Source of the DNA: Nevskia sp.
GTDB taxonomy: Bacteria > Pseudomonadota > Gammaproteobacteria > Nevskiales > Nevskiaceae
Direction: 5' to 3'
Assembly (NCBI GenBank): GCA_031291075.1
Contig: JARLJS010000038.1
Span: forward strand, 1-64,000
Length of the DNA: 64,000 nt
Shown here piece after piece: positions 16,445-26,816 of the stretch (its first letter is position 1; each line of letters opens with the position of its first letter). A model generated the notes under the pieces. That model did not search any database and had not been told where the DNA came from. It saw nothing but the letters and a program-made list of their open reading frames with translations. The position numbers were made by a program, and so were the translations under genes.

Positions 16445-19400
16445 ATGAGCCCGTCGCGCCCCTTTATCCTGCGCCCGGTCGCGACCTCGCTGCTGATGGT
16501 CGCGATCATGCTGGTCGGCACCCTGGCGTTCCGCTTCCTGCCGCTGTCGGCGCTGCCACAGGTGGACTATCCCACCATCCAGGTGCAGACCTTCTACCCG
16601 GGGGCCAGCCCGGAGGTGATGACCTCCTCGGTGACCGCGCCGCTGGAACGCCAGCTCGGCCAGATGCCGGGCCTGACCCAGATGTCGTCGGTCAGCTCGG
16701 GTGGCGCCTCGGTGATCACCCTGCAGTTCACCCTCGACCTCAACCTCGACGTGGCAGAGCAGGAAGTGCAGGCCGCGATCAACGCCGCCTCCAACCTGCT
16801 GCCCGCCGACCTGCCGGCCCCACCGGTGTACGCCAAGGTCAACCCCGCCGACGCGCCGATCCTGACCCTGGCGGTGACTTCAACCACCATGCCGCTGACA
16901 CAGGTGGAGGACCTCACGGACACGCGTCTGGCGCAGAAGATCTCGCAGCTTCCCGGCGTCGGCCTGGTCAGCATCAGCGGGGGCCAGCGGCCGGCGGTGA
17001 GGGTCAAGGCCAATCCGCTCAAGCTCGCCGCCTACGGCCTTAACATCGACGACCTGCGCACCACCATCGCCAACGCCAACGTCAATACGCCGAAGGGCAG
17101 CTTCGACGGCCCGGCGCGGGCCTACACCATCAATGCCAACGACCAGCTCAAGTCGGCGGCCGAGTACAACAACCTGCTGGTGGCCTACAAGAACGGCGGG
17201 CCGGTCAAGCTCAGCGACGTCGCCGAGATCGTCGACAGCTCGGAGAACACCAAGCTGGGCGCCTGGCACAACCGCGAGCCGGCGGTGATCGTCAACGTCC
17301 AGCGCCAGCCCGGCGCCAACGTCATCGGGGTGGTGGACAGCATCAAGACGCTGCTGCCTTCACTGCGGGCGGCGATGCCGGCGGCGGTGGACGTGCAGGT
17401 GCTGACCGACCGCACCGTCACCATCCGCGCCTCGGTGGCCGACGTCGAGCTCGAACTGGCGCTGGCGGTGGTGCTGGTGGTGCTGGTGATCTTCCTGTTC
17501 CTGCGCAACGTGGCGGCCACCATCATCCCCAGCCTGTCGGTGCCGCTGTCGATCGTGGGCACCTTCGGCATCATGTACCTGGCCGGCTACAGCCTCAACA
17601 ACCTGTCGCTGATGGCGCTTACGATTGCCACCGGCTTCGTGGTCGACGACGCCATCGTCATGATCGAGAACATCGCCCGCTACGTCGAGGCCGGCGAGCC
17701 GCCGCTCCAGGCCGCCCTGAAGGGGGCAGAGCAGATCGGCTTCACCATCGTCTCGCTGACCATCTCGCTGATCGCCGTGCTGATCCCGCTGCTGTTCATG
17801 GGCGACGTGGTCGGCCGCCTGTTCCGCGAGTTCGCCATCACGCTGGCGGTGACCATCCTGATCTCCGCGGTGGTGTCGCTGACCCTGGTGCCGATGATGT
17901 GCGCCAAGCTGCTGCGGCCGCACGCCGGCCATGGCCACGGCGGCGGGGCGCGCCGATCCTGGTTCGACGCGGTGGTCGACGCCTACGGCCGCATGCTGAC
18001 CTGGGTCCTCAACCGGCAGCCGTTGACGCTGGTGGTGGCGGTGGGCACCCTGGCGGTGACCGCGCTGCTGTACGTTTTCATTCCCAAGGGCTTCTTCCCG
18101 GTGCAGGACACCGGCCTGATCCAGGGCATCTCCGAGGCGCCGCAGTCGGTGTCCTACGCCGCCATGGCGGAACGCCAGCAGGCGCTGGCTGCGGCGGTAC
18201 TGAAGGACCCGGACGTGGTGAGCCTGTCCTCGTTCATCGGCGTCGACGGCATCAACACCACCCTCAACAGCGGCCGCTTCCTGATCAACCTCAAGCCCAA
18301 GGACGAGCGCAAGGACAGCGCCGCCGAGATCGTGCGCCGGCTGCAGCAGGAAGTCGCGGCGGTGCGGGGCATCTCGCTGTACATGCAGCCGGTGCAGGAT
18401 TTGTCCATCGACACCACGGTCAGTCGAACCCAGTACCAGTTCGTGGTGCGCAGCGCCAACCCGGACGAGCTCGCCACCTGGGTGCCGAGGCTGGTCGAAC
18501 GGCTCAAGTCGATGCCGCAGTTCGACGATGTCGCCAGCGACTTGGCGGCGCAGGGGCTGGCCGCCTACATCACCATCGACCGCGACACCGCGGCGCGCTT
18601 CGGCGTCACCGCCGCCACCATCGACAACGCGCTGTACGACGCTTACGGCCAGCGCATCGTGTCGACCATCTTCACCCAGTCCAACCAGTACCGCGTGATC
18701 CTGCAGGCCGACACCGCGCAGGATCCCTCACTCGATTCGCTGCGCGGCATCTACCTGCCCTCGGCCAGCGGCGGTCAGGTGCCGCTGCTGGCTCTCGCCT
18801 CCGTGTCGGAACGCCTGGCGCCGCTGCAGATCGGGCACCTCGGCCAGTTCCCGGCCACCACCGTCTCCTTCAACGTCTCGCGCGGCACCTCCCTGGGTGA
18901 CGCGGTGGAGGCGGTCCAGCACGCCGAACGCGACCTTGGCCTGCCGGTCAGCGTGATGACCAGCTTCCAGGGCGCGGCGCTCGCCTTCCAGGCCTCGCTG
19001 TCCAACGAGCTGTTCCTGATCCTGGCCGCCATCGTCACCATGTACATCGTGCTGGGCGTCCTCTACGAGAGCTACATCCACCCGATCACCATCCTGTCGA
19101 CCCTGCCCTCGGCCGGCATCGGCGCCCTGCTGGCGCTGATCCTGGCCCGCCACGACCTCGGCATCATCGGCATCATCGGCATCGTGCTGCTGATCGGCAT
19201 CGTCAAGAAGAACGCGATCATGATGATCGATTTCGCACTCGACGCCGAGCGCAACGAGGGCAAGGCGCCGCGCGAGGCGATCTTCCAGGCCTGCCTGCTA
19301 CGCTTCCGCCCGATCATGATGACCACCATGGCGGCGCTGCTCGGCGCGGTGCCGCTCATGGTCGGTACCGGCACCGGCTCCGAGCTGCGCCACCCGCTGG

Positions 19401-19558
19401 GGGTGAGCATCGTCGGCGGCCTGATCGTCAGCCAGGTGCTGACCCTGTTCACCACGCCGGTGATCTACCTCGCCTTCGACCGCCTGGCACGGCGCGTCCG
19501 CGGCACCAGCGAGGAGGCAGGCCTGCCGCCGCAAGGCACGGCAGAGGGCGCGGCCTGA
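16445..19558 (+). CDS. mdtB: RND efflux permease (MdtB-like)
   Basis: A 1037-aa inner-membrane proton-driven RND transporter of the HAE1/MdtB group. It has the expected two halves, each with one membrane helix, a large periplasmic loop and a bundle of membrane helices. The proton-relay aspartates Asp401-Asp402 are present in [17 protein letters not shown], and the family motif [20 protein letters not shown] is near the C-terminal membrane bundle. The end overlaps the ATG of the second permease by one base (TGATG at 19556-19560), so the two are translationally coupled, as expected for a heteromeric MdtB/MdtC-type pump. Confidence 0.92.
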   Translation: MSPSRPFILRPVATSLLMVAIMLVGTLAFRFLPLSALPQVDYPTIQVQTFYPGASPEVMTSSVTAPLERQLGQMPGLTQMSSVSSGGASVITLQFTLDLNLDVAEQEVQAAINAASNLLPADLPAPPVYAKVNPADAPILTLAVTSTTMPLTQVEDLTDTRLAQKISQLPGVGLVSISGGQRPAVRVKANPLKLAAYGLNIDDLRTTIANANVNTPKGSFDGPARAYTINANDQLKSAAEYNNLLVAYKNGGPVKLSDVAEIVDSSENTKLGAWHNREPAVIVNVQRQPGANVIGVVDSIKTLLPSLRAAMPAAVDVQVLTDRTVTIRASVADVELELALAVVLVVLVIFLFLRNVAATIIPSLSVPLSIVGTFGIMYLAGYSLNNLSLMALTIATGFVVDDAIVMIENIARYVEAGEPPLQAALKGAEQIGFTIVSLTISLIAVLIPLLFMGDVVGRLFREFAITLAVTILISAVVSLTLVPMMCAKLLRPHAGHGHGGGARRSWFDAVVDAYGRMLTWVLNRQPLTLVVAVGTLAVTALLYVFIPKGFFPVQDTGLIQGISEAPQSVSYAAMAERQQALAAAVLKDPDVVSLSSFIGVDGINTTLNSGRFLINLKPKDERKDSAAEIVRRLQQEVAAVRGISLYMQPVQDLSIDTTVSRTQYQFVVRSANPDELATWVPRLVERLKSMPQFDDVASDLAAQGLAAYITIDRDTAARFGVTAATIDNALYDAYGQRIVSTIFTQSNQYRVILQADTAQDPSLDSLRGIYLPSASGGQVPLLALASVSERLAPLQIGHLGQFPATTVSFNVSRGTSLGDAVEAVQHAERDLGLPVSVMTSFQGAALAFQASLSNELFLILAAIVTMYIVLGVLYESYIHPITILSTLPSAGIGALLALILARHDLGIIGIIGIVLLIGIVKKNAIMMIDFALDAERNEGKAPREAIFQACLLRFRPIMMTTMAALLGAVPLMVGTGTGSELRHPLGVSIVGGLIVSQVLTLFTTPVIYLAFDRLARRVRGTSEEAGLPPQGTAEGAA

Positions 19559-22500
19559 TGAACCTGTCGGAGCCCTTCATCCGCCGTCCGGTGGCAACCT
19601 CGCTGCTCACCGCCGGCGTGGCGCTGGCCGGCGCCATGGCCTTCTTCCTGCTGCCCGTGGCGCCGCTGCCGCAGGTGGATTTCCCCACCATCCAGGTGCA
19701 GGCCAACATGGCGGGCGCCAGCCCGGAGACCATGGCCACCAGCGTGGCCACCCCGCTGGAGCGCCATCTCGGGCAGATCGCCGACGTCGACGAGATGACC
19801 TCGACCAGCACGGTCGGCTCGACCCGCATCACGCTGCAGTTCGGCCTCACCCGCGACATCGACGGCGCCGCACGCGACGTGCAGGCAGCGATCAATGCCG
19901 CCCGTGCCGACCTCCCCACCAGCCTGAAGAGCAACCCCACCTACAAGAAGGCCAACCCGGCGGACTTCCCGGTGATGGGTTTCATGCTCACCTCGGACAC
20001 GCTCACACCCGGCCAGCTGTACGACTCGGCGGCGACCGTGCTGCAGCAGAAGCTGTCGCAGGTGCCCGGCATCGGCCAGGTCGAGGTCGCGGGCTCCTCG
20101 CTGCCTGCGGTGCGGGCCGAGCTCAACCCGACCGCGCTGTTCAAGTACCGCATCGGCCTGGAGGACGTGCGCGCGGCGCTGGCCGCCGCCAACGCCAACA
20201 GCCCGAAGGGCGACATCGACGTCGGTTCACGCCGCTACCAGGTCTATACCAACGACCAGGCCACGCACGCCGACCAGTACCGCAACCTGGTGGTGGCCTA
20301 CCGCAACCATTCGCCGGTGCGCCTGTCCGACGTGGCCGAGGTGCAGGACGCGGTGGAGGACCTGCGCAACCAGGGCCTGGCCAACGGCAAGCCCTCGGTG
20401 CTGATCAACATCCGGCGCCAGCCCGGCGCCAACGTGATCGAGATCGTCGACCGCATCAAGGCGATGCTGCCGGAACTCCGCGCCTCGGTCCCCAGCGCCA
20501 TCGACATGCGGGTGTCGGTGGATCGCTCGGTCACCATCCGCACCTCGCTGCGCGAGGTGGGCCGCACCCAGCTCATCGCCGTCCTGCTGGTGATCGCGGT
20601 GGTGTTCGTGTTCCTGCGCAACGGCCGCGCCACCCTCATCCCCAGCGTGGCGGTGCCGGTGTCGCTGGTCGGCACCTTCGGCGTGATGTACCTGCTCGGC
20701 TTCAGCCTCAACAACCTCTCATTGATGGGGCTGACCATCGCCACCAGCTTCGTGGTCGACGACGCCATCGTGGTGCTGGAGAACATCTCGCGCCACATGG
20801 AAAGCGGCATGCCGCGGATGCAGGCGGCGCTGCTCGGCGCGCGCGAGGTGGGCTTCACCGTGCTGTCGATAAGCCTGTCGCTGATCGCCGTGTTCATCCC
20901 CATCCTGGCCATGGGCGGCATTGTCGGCCGCCTGTTCCGGGAGTTCGCCATGACGCTGTCGGTGGCGATCCTGCTGTCGCTGGTGGTGTCCCTCAGCGCC
21001 ACGCCCATGATCTGCTCGCGCTGGCTGCGGGTCCGGCCCAGGCCGGCCGCTGCCGCGGTCCCGCGGCGCCGGAATTTCTTCACCATGCTGTTCGACGGAT
21101 ACCGGCGCTCCCTCAGCTGGGCGCTGGACCACGGCAGCGTGGTCGCGGCCATGCTGCTGGCGGTGATCTGCCTCAACGTGTTCCTGTTCATCCATATCCC
21201 GAAAGGCTTCTTCCCGCAGCAGGACACCGGTCGCCTGCAGGGGCGCATCCAGGCCGACCAGGGCATTTCGTTCCAGCTGATGCGGGAGAAGCTGAAGAGC
21301 TATATCGCCATCATCACCGCCGACCCCGCGGTCAACACCGTCACCGGCTCCATCGGCGGCGGCGGCAACGGCGGCGAATCGACCAATACCGGCATGGTGT
21401 CGGTGGCGCTCAAGCCGCTGAAGGAACGCAAGGCCGGCGCCGACCAGGTGATCGCGCGCCTGCGGCCGCAGCTGGCGAAGGTGCCGGGCGCCACCCTGGT
21501 GTTGCAGTCGGTGCAGGATGTCCGCGTCGGCGCCCGCATGTCCAACGCCCAGTACCAGTACACGCTGCAGGCCGATGAGCTGTCCGAGCTGCTGACCTGG
21601 GCGCCGCGGCTCACCGACGCGCTCAAGAACGAACCGACCCTGATCGACGTCACCTCCGACCAGCAGGACAAGGGACTGGAGACCGATCTGCTGGTGGACC
21701 GCGCCAGCGCGTCGCGGCTGGGGCTCACCGCCAGCGCCATCGACAACACGCTGTACGACGCGTTTGGCCAGCGCCAGGTGTCGACCATCTACAACGCACT
21801 CAACCAGTACCACGTGGTGATGGAAGTGGCGCCGCCGTTCTGGCAGAACCCGGCGGTGCTGGACGACATCTACGTCAGCACCTCCGGCGGCGCGGTCGGC
21901 GGCACCCAGGGCACCAACGCCGTGGCCGGCACCGTAGTCATCCCCAAGTCGACGAACGGGGCCGGCGGCACCAGCCGAGTGGCCAACGACGCGGCGCGCA
22001 ACCTGGCCAACAACTCCCTGGCCAATTCCGGCAAGGGCGCCGCCTCCACCGGTGCCGCGGTGAGCACCAGTGGCGAAACCATGGTGCCCCTGTCCGCCTT
22101 CGCCCGCTTCGGGCCCGGCACCACGCCGGTGGCGGTGAACCACCAGGGCCACTTCGCCGCCACCACCATCTCCTTCAACCTGCCGGAGGGGAAATCCCTC
22201 AGCGACGCGGTGGCCGCGATCAACCGTGTGTCGGCCCGCATCGGCGTGCCGATCTCGGTCCACGGTAGTTTCGCCGGCACTGCAAAGACCTTCCAGGAAT
22301 CGCTGCGCAACGAGCCGTTGCTGATCGGCGCGGCGATCATCACCGTCTATATCGTGCTGGGCATTCTCTACGAAAGCACCATCATCCCGATCACCATCCT
22401 GTCCACCCTGCCCTCCGCCGGCGTCGGCGCGGTGCTGGCGCTGCTGATGTTCAACATGGAGTTCAGCGTAATCGGCCTGATCGGCGTGATCCTTCTGATC

Positions 22501-22872
22501 GGCATCGTCAAGAAGAACGCGATCATGATGATCGACTTCGCGCTGGCGGCCGAGCGCAGCGAGCACCTGAGCCCGCGCGAAGCGATCTACCGCGCCTGCA
22601 TGCTGCGCTTCCGCCCGATCATGATGACCACCACCTCCGCCATCTTCGCCGCCATCCCGCTGGCGGTGGGCTTCGGCGAGGGCTCCGAGCTGCGCCGCCC
22701 GCTGGGCATTTCCATCGTCGGCGGCCTGCTCGTCAGCCAGGTGCTGACGCTTTACACCACGCCCGTCATCTACGTGTACCTCGACCGCTTCCGCCTGTGG
22801 AGCCAGCGTTTCCTGCAGCGGCGCCCGCGGCCGGACCCACTGCCAGCCGCGGCCCTCGGAGCCGACGCATGA
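19558..22872 (+). CDS. mdtC: RND efflux permease (MdtC-like) with an inserted Ser/Ala/Gly/Asn-rich segment
   Basis: A 1104-aa RND permease, partner of the gene at 16445. The proton-relay pair is Asp401-Asp402 ([15 protein letters not shown]) and the [20 protein letters not shown] motif is intact. It is about 65-80 residues longer than E. coli MdtC. The extra part lies at about residues 772-840 in the second periplasmic loop and is low-complexity (GGAVGGTQGTNAVAGTV, then Asn/Ala/Ser-rich to STSGETMVPLSAF). The reading frame is clean through it, so it is a real insertion, perhaps exposed near the adaptor or docking region. The stop overlaps the next ATG by four bases (ATGA). Confidence 0.91.
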   Translation: MNLSEPFIRRPVATSLLTAGVALAGAMAFFLLPVAPLPQVDFPTIQVQANMAGASPETMATSVATPLERHLGQIADVDEMTSTSTVGSTRITLQFGLTRDIDGAARDVQAAINAARADLPTSLKSNPTYKKANPADFPVMGFMLTSDTLTPGQLYDSAATVLQQKLSQVPGIGQVEVAGSSLPAVRAELNPTALFKYRIGLEDVRAALAAANANSPKGDIDVGSRRYQVYTNDQATHADQYRNLVVAYRNHSPVRLSDVAEVQDAVEDLRNQGLANGKPSVLINIRRQPGANVIEIVDRIKAMLPELRASVPSAIDMRVSVDRSVTIRTSLREVGRTQLIAVLLVIAVVFVFLRNGRATLIPSVAVPVSLVGTFGVMYLLGFSLNNLSLMGLTIATSFVVDDAIVVLENISRHMESGMPRMQAALLGAREVGFTVLSISLSLIAVFIPILAMGGIVGRLFREFAMTLSVAILLSLVVSLSATPMICSRWLRVRPRPAAAAVPRRRNFFTMLFDGYRRSLSWALDHGSVVAAMLLAVICLNVFLFIHIPKGFFPQQDTGRLQGRIQADQGISFQLMREKLKSYIAIITADPAVNTVTGSIGGGGNGGESTNTGMVSVALKPLKERKAGADQVIARLRPQLAKVPGATLVLQSVQDVRVGARMSNAQYQYTLQADELSELLTWAPRLTDALKNEPTLIDVTSDQQDKGLETDLLVDRASASRLGLTASAIDNTLYDAFGQRQVSTIYNALNQYHVVMEVAPPFWQNPAVLDDIYVSTSGGAVGGTQGTNAVAGTVVIPKSTNGAGGTSRVANDAARNLANNSLANSGKGAASTGAAVSTSGETMVPLSAFARFGPGTTPVAVNHQGHFAATTISFNLPEGKSLSDAVAAINRVSARIGVPISVHGSFAGTAKTFQESLRNEPLLIGAAIITVYIVLGILYESTIIPITILSTLPSAGVGAVLALLMFNMEFSVIGLIGVILLIGIVKKNAIMMIDFALAAERSEHLSPREAIYRACMLRFRPIMMTTTSAIFAAIPLAVGFGEGSELRRPLGISIVGGLLVSQVLTLYTTPVIYVYLDRFRLWSQRFLQRRPRPDPLPAAALGADA

Positions 22873-24290
22873 AGCCCGCTTTTCCCATGCCGCTCGCGGC
22901 CGCGCTCGGCGCCAGCCTGCTCGCCGCCTGCACCGTCGGCCCCGACTACCAGCGTGCCGATGCCCCGGTGCCGGCCGCCTACAAGGAGCAGCCCCCGGAA
23001 GGTTGGAAGACCAGCAAGCCGCAGGAGGCGGGCGGCGGCGCCTGGTGGGCCATCTACGGCGACCCGGTACTGGACGGCCTGGAACGCCAGGTCGAGGTAT
23101 CCAACCAGACACTGAAGGCCTCGGAGGCCGCGTTCCGCCAGGCCGAGGCGGTCTTGCGCGAGGCACGCGCCTCGTTCTTCCCGACGCTGGGAGTGAACGC
23201 CGGCGCCTCGCGTGCACGCTCCTCGACTTCCCGCTTGACCCAGAACCAGTTCAGCCTGGCGGCGGACGCCGGCTGGGCTCCCGATGTTTGGGGCCGGGTC
23301 CGCCGCCTGGTCGAGAGCGACTCGGCTTCGGCCCAGGCCAGCAGCGGCGACCTCGCCTCGGCCCGCCTTTCGGCGCAGGCGCTGCTGGCCCAGGACTACT
23401 TCGAGCTGCGCATCGCCGACGAGCTGCAGCGGCTGCTGGACGAGACCGTGGCCGCCTACACCAAGTCGCTGCAGATCACCCGCAACCGCTACACCGTCGG
23501 CGTGGCCGCCAAGTCCGACGTGGTCACCGCCGAAACCCTGCTGCAGAACACCATGGCCCAGGCGGTCAACGTCGGGGTGCAGCGGGCTCAGCTCGAGCAC
23601 GCCATCGCCGTGCTGACCGGCCACGCCCCCGCCGACTTCACGCTGGCGGCGGCCGGTCCCGGCAGCGATGTCCCCGAAGTCCCGGGCGGCCTGCCGTCCT
23701 CCCTGCTCGAACGCCGCCCAGACATCGCCGCCGCCGAACGGCGCATGGCCGCGTCCAATGCACAGATCGGCGTGGCCATCGCCGCCTACTTCCCGAGCTT
23801 TACCCTGTCCGGCTCGGGCGGCTACGACAACAGCTCGATCAGCAAGCTCTTCAACACGCCCAGCCTGGTCTGGTCCCTCGGCGGGCAGGTGGCCGAGACC
23901 GTGTTCGACGCCGGCCTGCGCAGCGCCCAGGTGGACCAAGCCCGGGCGGCCTACGAGCAGAGCGTGGCGGAATACCGCCAGACCGTGCTCAGCGGCCTGC
24001 AGCAGGTCGAGGACCAGCTGTCGGCGCAGCGCATCCTCAAGCAGCAGGCCGACGTGCAGCAGCAGGCGGTGACGCTGGCCAAACAGGCCGAGCAGCTCAC
24101 CCTGAACGAGTACAAGGCGGGCATCGTCGACTACACCAGTGTGGTCACCGCCCAGACTACCGCCCTGAGCACGGAGCAGAACGCGCTGACCATCCGCCAG
24201 AGCCGGCTGGTGGCGAGCGTGACCTTGATCGAGGCCCTGGGCGGCGGCTGGGATACGGCGCAACTGCCCGGGAAGAACCAACTCAACTGA
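22869..24290 (+). CDS. outer-membrane efflux lipoprotein (OprM/NodT family)
   Basis: A 473-aa outer-membrane factor that forms the TolC-like exit duct for the RND pump. The lipobox LLAAC puts the lipidated residue at Cys21, followed by TVGPDYQ, a hallmark of NodT-family lipoproteins. Two repeated helical segments follow (AEAVLREARASFFPTLGV and VAIAAYFPSFTLSGSGGY), each the start of an OEP repeat. The start at 22869 overlaps the permease stop (ATGA). The frame is open upstream to 22797 within the permease gene. It completes the adaptor-permease-permease-channel operon; the pump's substrates are unknown. Confidence 0.92.
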   Translation: MKPAFPMPLAAALGASLLAACTVGPDYQRADAPVPAAYKEQPPEGWKTSKPQEAGGGAWWAIYGDPVLDGLERQVEVSNQTLKASEAAFRQAEAVLREARASFFPTLGVNAGASRARSSTSRLTQNQFSLAADAGWAPDVWGRVRRLVESDSASAQASSGDLASARLSAQALLAQDYFELRIADELQRLLDETVAAYTKSLQITRNRYTVGVAAKSDVVTAETLLQNTMAQAVNVGVQRAQLEHAIAVLTGHAPADFTLAAAGPGSDVPEVPGGLPSSLLERRPDIAAAERRMAASNAQIGVAIAAYFPSFTLSGSGGYDNSSISKLFNTPSLVWSLGGQVAETVFDAGLRSAQVDQARAAYEQSVAEYRQTVLSGLQQVEDQLSAQRILKQQADVQQQAVTLAKQAEQLTLNEYKAGIVDYTSVVTAQTTALSTEQNALTIRQSRLVASVTLIEALGGGWDTAQLPGKNQLN

Positions 24291-24317
24291 GGGCCACGCG
24301 CGGACGGGAGCAGCGCA

Positions 24318-24917
24318 ATGATCCGCCGTCTTGCCTGCATCTGCTGCCTGTGGACGTTCGTCACGGCGTGCCGGGCTGACCCGCTGCTGTGGATCGAACC
24401 GGTCTCGCAGAACATTCCGGTTGGTTCCGACGTCACCATCACGCTCGGCTTCCGCCGCCGCGGCGGCGATCCGGCGCTGGCCGCCTACGACGTCACGGTC
24501 CTCTACGACCCGCAGCGCCTGTCCTATTCGGGCACCTCGTTCGGCAGCCAGCTCGACCAGTCCGGCCGCGGCAGCTTCCGTCTGGTGCGGCCCGGCCGCG
24601 GCAGCGTCGACGTGGTCGAAGCCTCGCTCGACCCGCAGGACGTCCTTGCCGGCCGGCAGGGCTCCTCCTTCATCCTGGTTGCACTGAAGTTCAGCACGCT
24701 GGCGCAGGGGCGGCGTATCCCCGTCACACTCTCCGCCTTCGACCTCGAGGACGCCTCCGGCGCGCAACTCGGCGCCGAGCTTGGCGGCGCCTGGATCAGC
24801 ATAGGCCCGCCCGCCGATGCGCCACCCGGCAGCCAGCAGGAACTCTCCGGCGCAGGCTCCGCGCATCCCTACGCACCGGTCAAAACGGTCGGCTACAAGA
24901 GGTCCGGCGGCTCATAG
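24318..24917 (+). CDS. exported cohesin-domain-like protein
   Basis: A 199-aa protein with a Sec signal (hydrophobic CICCLWTFVTA, cleavage near CRA) and a single beta-sandwich domain resembling the cohesin/Ig-like folds found in exported proteins of PEP-CTERM-containing bacteria (IPVGSDVTITLGFRR, AYDVTVLYDPQRLSYSG, FSTLAQGRRIPVTLSAFDLED). Cohesins bind dockerins in cellulosomes, but isolated copies in Gram-negative bacteria have no settled role. The C-terminal 30 residues are Pro/Ser-rich and disordered-looking. GGAG at 24307-24310 is well placed for the ATG at 24318. It starts 27 nt after the efflux channel gene and could be co-transcribed. Confidence 0.65.
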   Translation: MIRRLACICCLWTFVTACRADPLLWIEPVSQNIPVGSDVTITLGFRRRGGDPALAAYDVTVLYDPQRLSYSGTSFGSQLDQSGRGSFRLVRPGRGSVDVVEASLDPQDVLAGRQGSSFILVALKFSTLAQGRRIPVTLSAFDLEDASGAQLGAELGGAWISIGPPADAPPGSQQELSGAGSAHPYAPVKTVGYKRSGGS

Positions 24918-24970
24918 GTACCGGCTGCCGGCCGCGGCAACGCGGATGTGCGCGAGCCTATCGATATATA

Positions 24971-24999
24971 CAAAGGAATATAACGCGTATTATCCTTTG
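24971..24999. promoter_or_regulatory. operator-like dyad CAAAGGA-N15-TCCTTTG
   Basis: A 7-bp perfect inverted repeat around an AT-rich 15-nt centre (ATATAACGCGTATTA), in the only markedly AT-rich stretch of this region, 40-68 nt ahead of the gene at 25039. It could be a regulator site overlapping a promoter. No regulator gene is adjacent. Confidence 0.35.
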
Positions 25000-25038
25000 C
25001 CCCGAACAATCAATTCAACCACTCGCATCGGGGAAGAC

Positions 25039-25854
25039 ATGAAGCACCTGCCGAAGGGCGTCGCCGCCCTCTTGTTCCTGTCGCCGTTCGCCCACGCCGA
25101 CTGGGTATCCGACTGGTTCGCCATGGCCAGCCGCAGCCAGGCCGAGCAGCCGCACTGGGCCACACCGCTGGCGACGGTAACGCCGCGGCTGGAACAGGAA
25201 TTCCGCTTCGACTACCTGCACGAGCACCTGCCGAACTCGACCGACGTCAACAACTACGACAACGGCAAGGGGCTGGAGGTCATCCCCACCGAGAACACTG
25301 AGCTGCTGGTCAACGTGCCTCCCTATGTCGAACACGGCGGGGCGTCCAGCCAGAACGGCTTCGGCGATTTTTCCATGGTCGGCAAGTACCGCTTCCTGTC
25401 GGCCAACGAGCAGCACGGCAACTACATCGTCACCGGCTTCCTGGGCCTGAGCCTGCCGACCGGGGCCCCGCCCAATGGCGGCCAGGCGGCGGTGATCACG
25501 CCCACCATCGCCGGCGGCAAAGGTTTCGGCGACTTCGACGTGCAGAGCACCCTCGGCGTGCAACTACCGGTGGACCGCATCCCGAAGGTGGGACGCACGA
25601 TCGCCTGGAATACCGCCTTCCAGTATCACCTGGACCGCTATTTCTGGCCGGAGGTGGAGGTGAACTACTCCCACTTCATCGGAGGCAAGAACGACGACAA
25701 GACGCAGGTGCTGATCACGCCCGGTGTGGTATTCGGCAAGTTCGTGATCAAGGACCGGCTCGGCGTGGTGTTCGGCGCCGGCTGCCAGGTCGCGGCGACA
25801 CACTTCAAAGCCTACGACAACGCCGTCATCGCCACGGCGCGCATGCCATTCTGA
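25039..25854 (+). CDS. exported outer-membrane barrel-like protein of unknown role
   Basis: A 271-aa protein with a Sec signal (GVAALLFLSPFAHA, cleavage after AHA). The mature part has alternating aromatic and charged strands (RLEQEFRFDYLHE, FGDFSMVGKYRFLS, YFWPEVEVNYSHFIGG) and ends in the C-terminal strand TARMPF with a terminal Phe, the usual outer-membrane insertion signal. The pattern resembles the transporter/MetA-pathway beta-barrel family (PF13557-like), but this is pattern recognition only. GGGGAAG before the ATG at 25039 sets the start; the frame extends upstream through the cohesin-like gene. Convergent with the PPK2 gene. Confidence 0.6.
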   Translation: MKHLPKGVAALLFLSPFAHADWVSDWFAMASRSQAEQPHWATPLATVTPRLEQEFRFDYLHEHLPNSTDVNNYDNGKGLEVIPTENTELLVNVPPYVEHGGASSQNGFGDFSMVGKYRFLSANEQHGNYIVTGFLGLSLPTGAPPNGGQAAVITPTIAGGKGFGDFDVQSTLGVQLPVDRIPKVGRTIAWNTAFQYHLDRYFWPEVEVNYSHFIGGKNDDKTQVLITPGVVFGKFVIKDRLGVVFGAGCQVAATHFKAYDNAVIATARMPF

Positions 25855-25884
25855 TCCGGTACCGCGAGAAGCGGGGCCGCCGCA

Positions 25885-26718
25885 TCAGCCGGCGCGCTCC
25901 GCCGCGTGGTACTCCCGCCGTATGCGGGCCAGGTCGACTGTGGGCTTGGGATACTTCAGGCGCAATCCCTCCAGGTATTCGACCACGATCCTGGCGACGG
26001 CCAGGTTGCGGAACCATTTGTGGTTGGCGGGGATGACGAACCAGGGCGCGCGGGCGGTGCTGCAGCGCGACAGCACCTCCTGGTAGGCCCGCATGTAGCC
26101 GTTCCAGTACTCCCGCTCGGTGTAATCGGCCTCGCTGATCTTCCAGTGCTTGGTCGGATCGTCGAGCCGGGCCTTGAAGCGGGCGAGCTGCTCGTCCTTG
26201 GAGATATGCAGGAAGAACTTGAGGATATGGGTTTCGTGCTCGATCAGGCCCTGCTCGAAGGCGTTGATCAGATCGTAGCGGGCGGCCAGCACCGGCTTGG
26301 CCACCAGGCCGTGGACCCGCGTCACCAGCACATCCTCGTAGTGCGAGCGGTTGAAGATGACCACCTCACCCCGGGCTGGCGCCTGCTGGTGCACGCGCCA
26401 CAGGAAGTCGTGGGCGGCCTCCTCGGCGGAGGGCTGGCGGAAGGCCGCGACGCGGCAGCCGAGCGGATTCATCGCGCCGAGGAAATGGGTGATGGCGCCG
26501 TCCTTGCCGCCGGTGTCCATGGCCTGCAGGCAGATCAGCAGCGACGGCTTCCGCTCCACGTACAGCAGTTCCTGCAGCTCGCGCAGCCTCTGCCGGTAGT
26601 GCTCGATCTCCTGCACGGCATCGTCGTGGGTTTCGTGCCGGTCCTTGAATGCCGGATCGAAGTCCTTGAGGCTGACCCGGGTGCCGCTGCGTACCTTGAA
26701 GCGCTCCAGGTAATTCAC
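25885..26718 (-). CDS. ppk2: polyphosphate kinase 2 family protein
   Basis: A 277-aa cytoplasmic PPK2-family kinase, which moves phosphate between polyphosphate and nucleotides. Walker A is AMDTGGKDG (residues 66-74) and Walker B / lid motifs follow in FNRSHYEDVLVTRVHG; the segment DPTKHWKISEADYTER is also typical. The single-domain length fits class I or III enzymes that use polyP to phosphorylate NDP or NMP; which one cannot be decided here. A GTG start at 26718 is preferred because AGGAGAG lies just upstream; the frame opens with a TTG at 26757. It lies 98 nt downstream of the P-type ATPase gene on the same strand and may be read through from that operon. Confidence 0.88.
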   Translation of the reverse strand: MNYLERFKVRSGTRVSLKDFDPAFKDRHETHDDAVQEIEHYRQRLRELQELLYVERKPSLLICLQAMDTGGKDGAITHFLGAMNPLGCRVAAFRQPSAEEAAHDFLWRVHQQAPARGEVVIFNRSHYEDVLVTRVHGLVAKPVLAARYDLINAFEQGLIEHETHILKFFLHISKDEQLARFKARLDDPTKHWKISEADYTEREYWNGYMRAYQEVLSRCSTARAPWFVIPANHKWFRNLAVARIVVEYLEGLRLKYPKPTVDLARIRREYHAAERAG

Positions 26719-26816
26719 CCCTCTCTCCTCGCGGCGAAGTCCGGCAGCAGTGTGCAATATTTGTTGGCGGGACGTATGCGCCGACCGTTGCCCCGCAGGG
26801 ATTCGACCCTTGCCGC

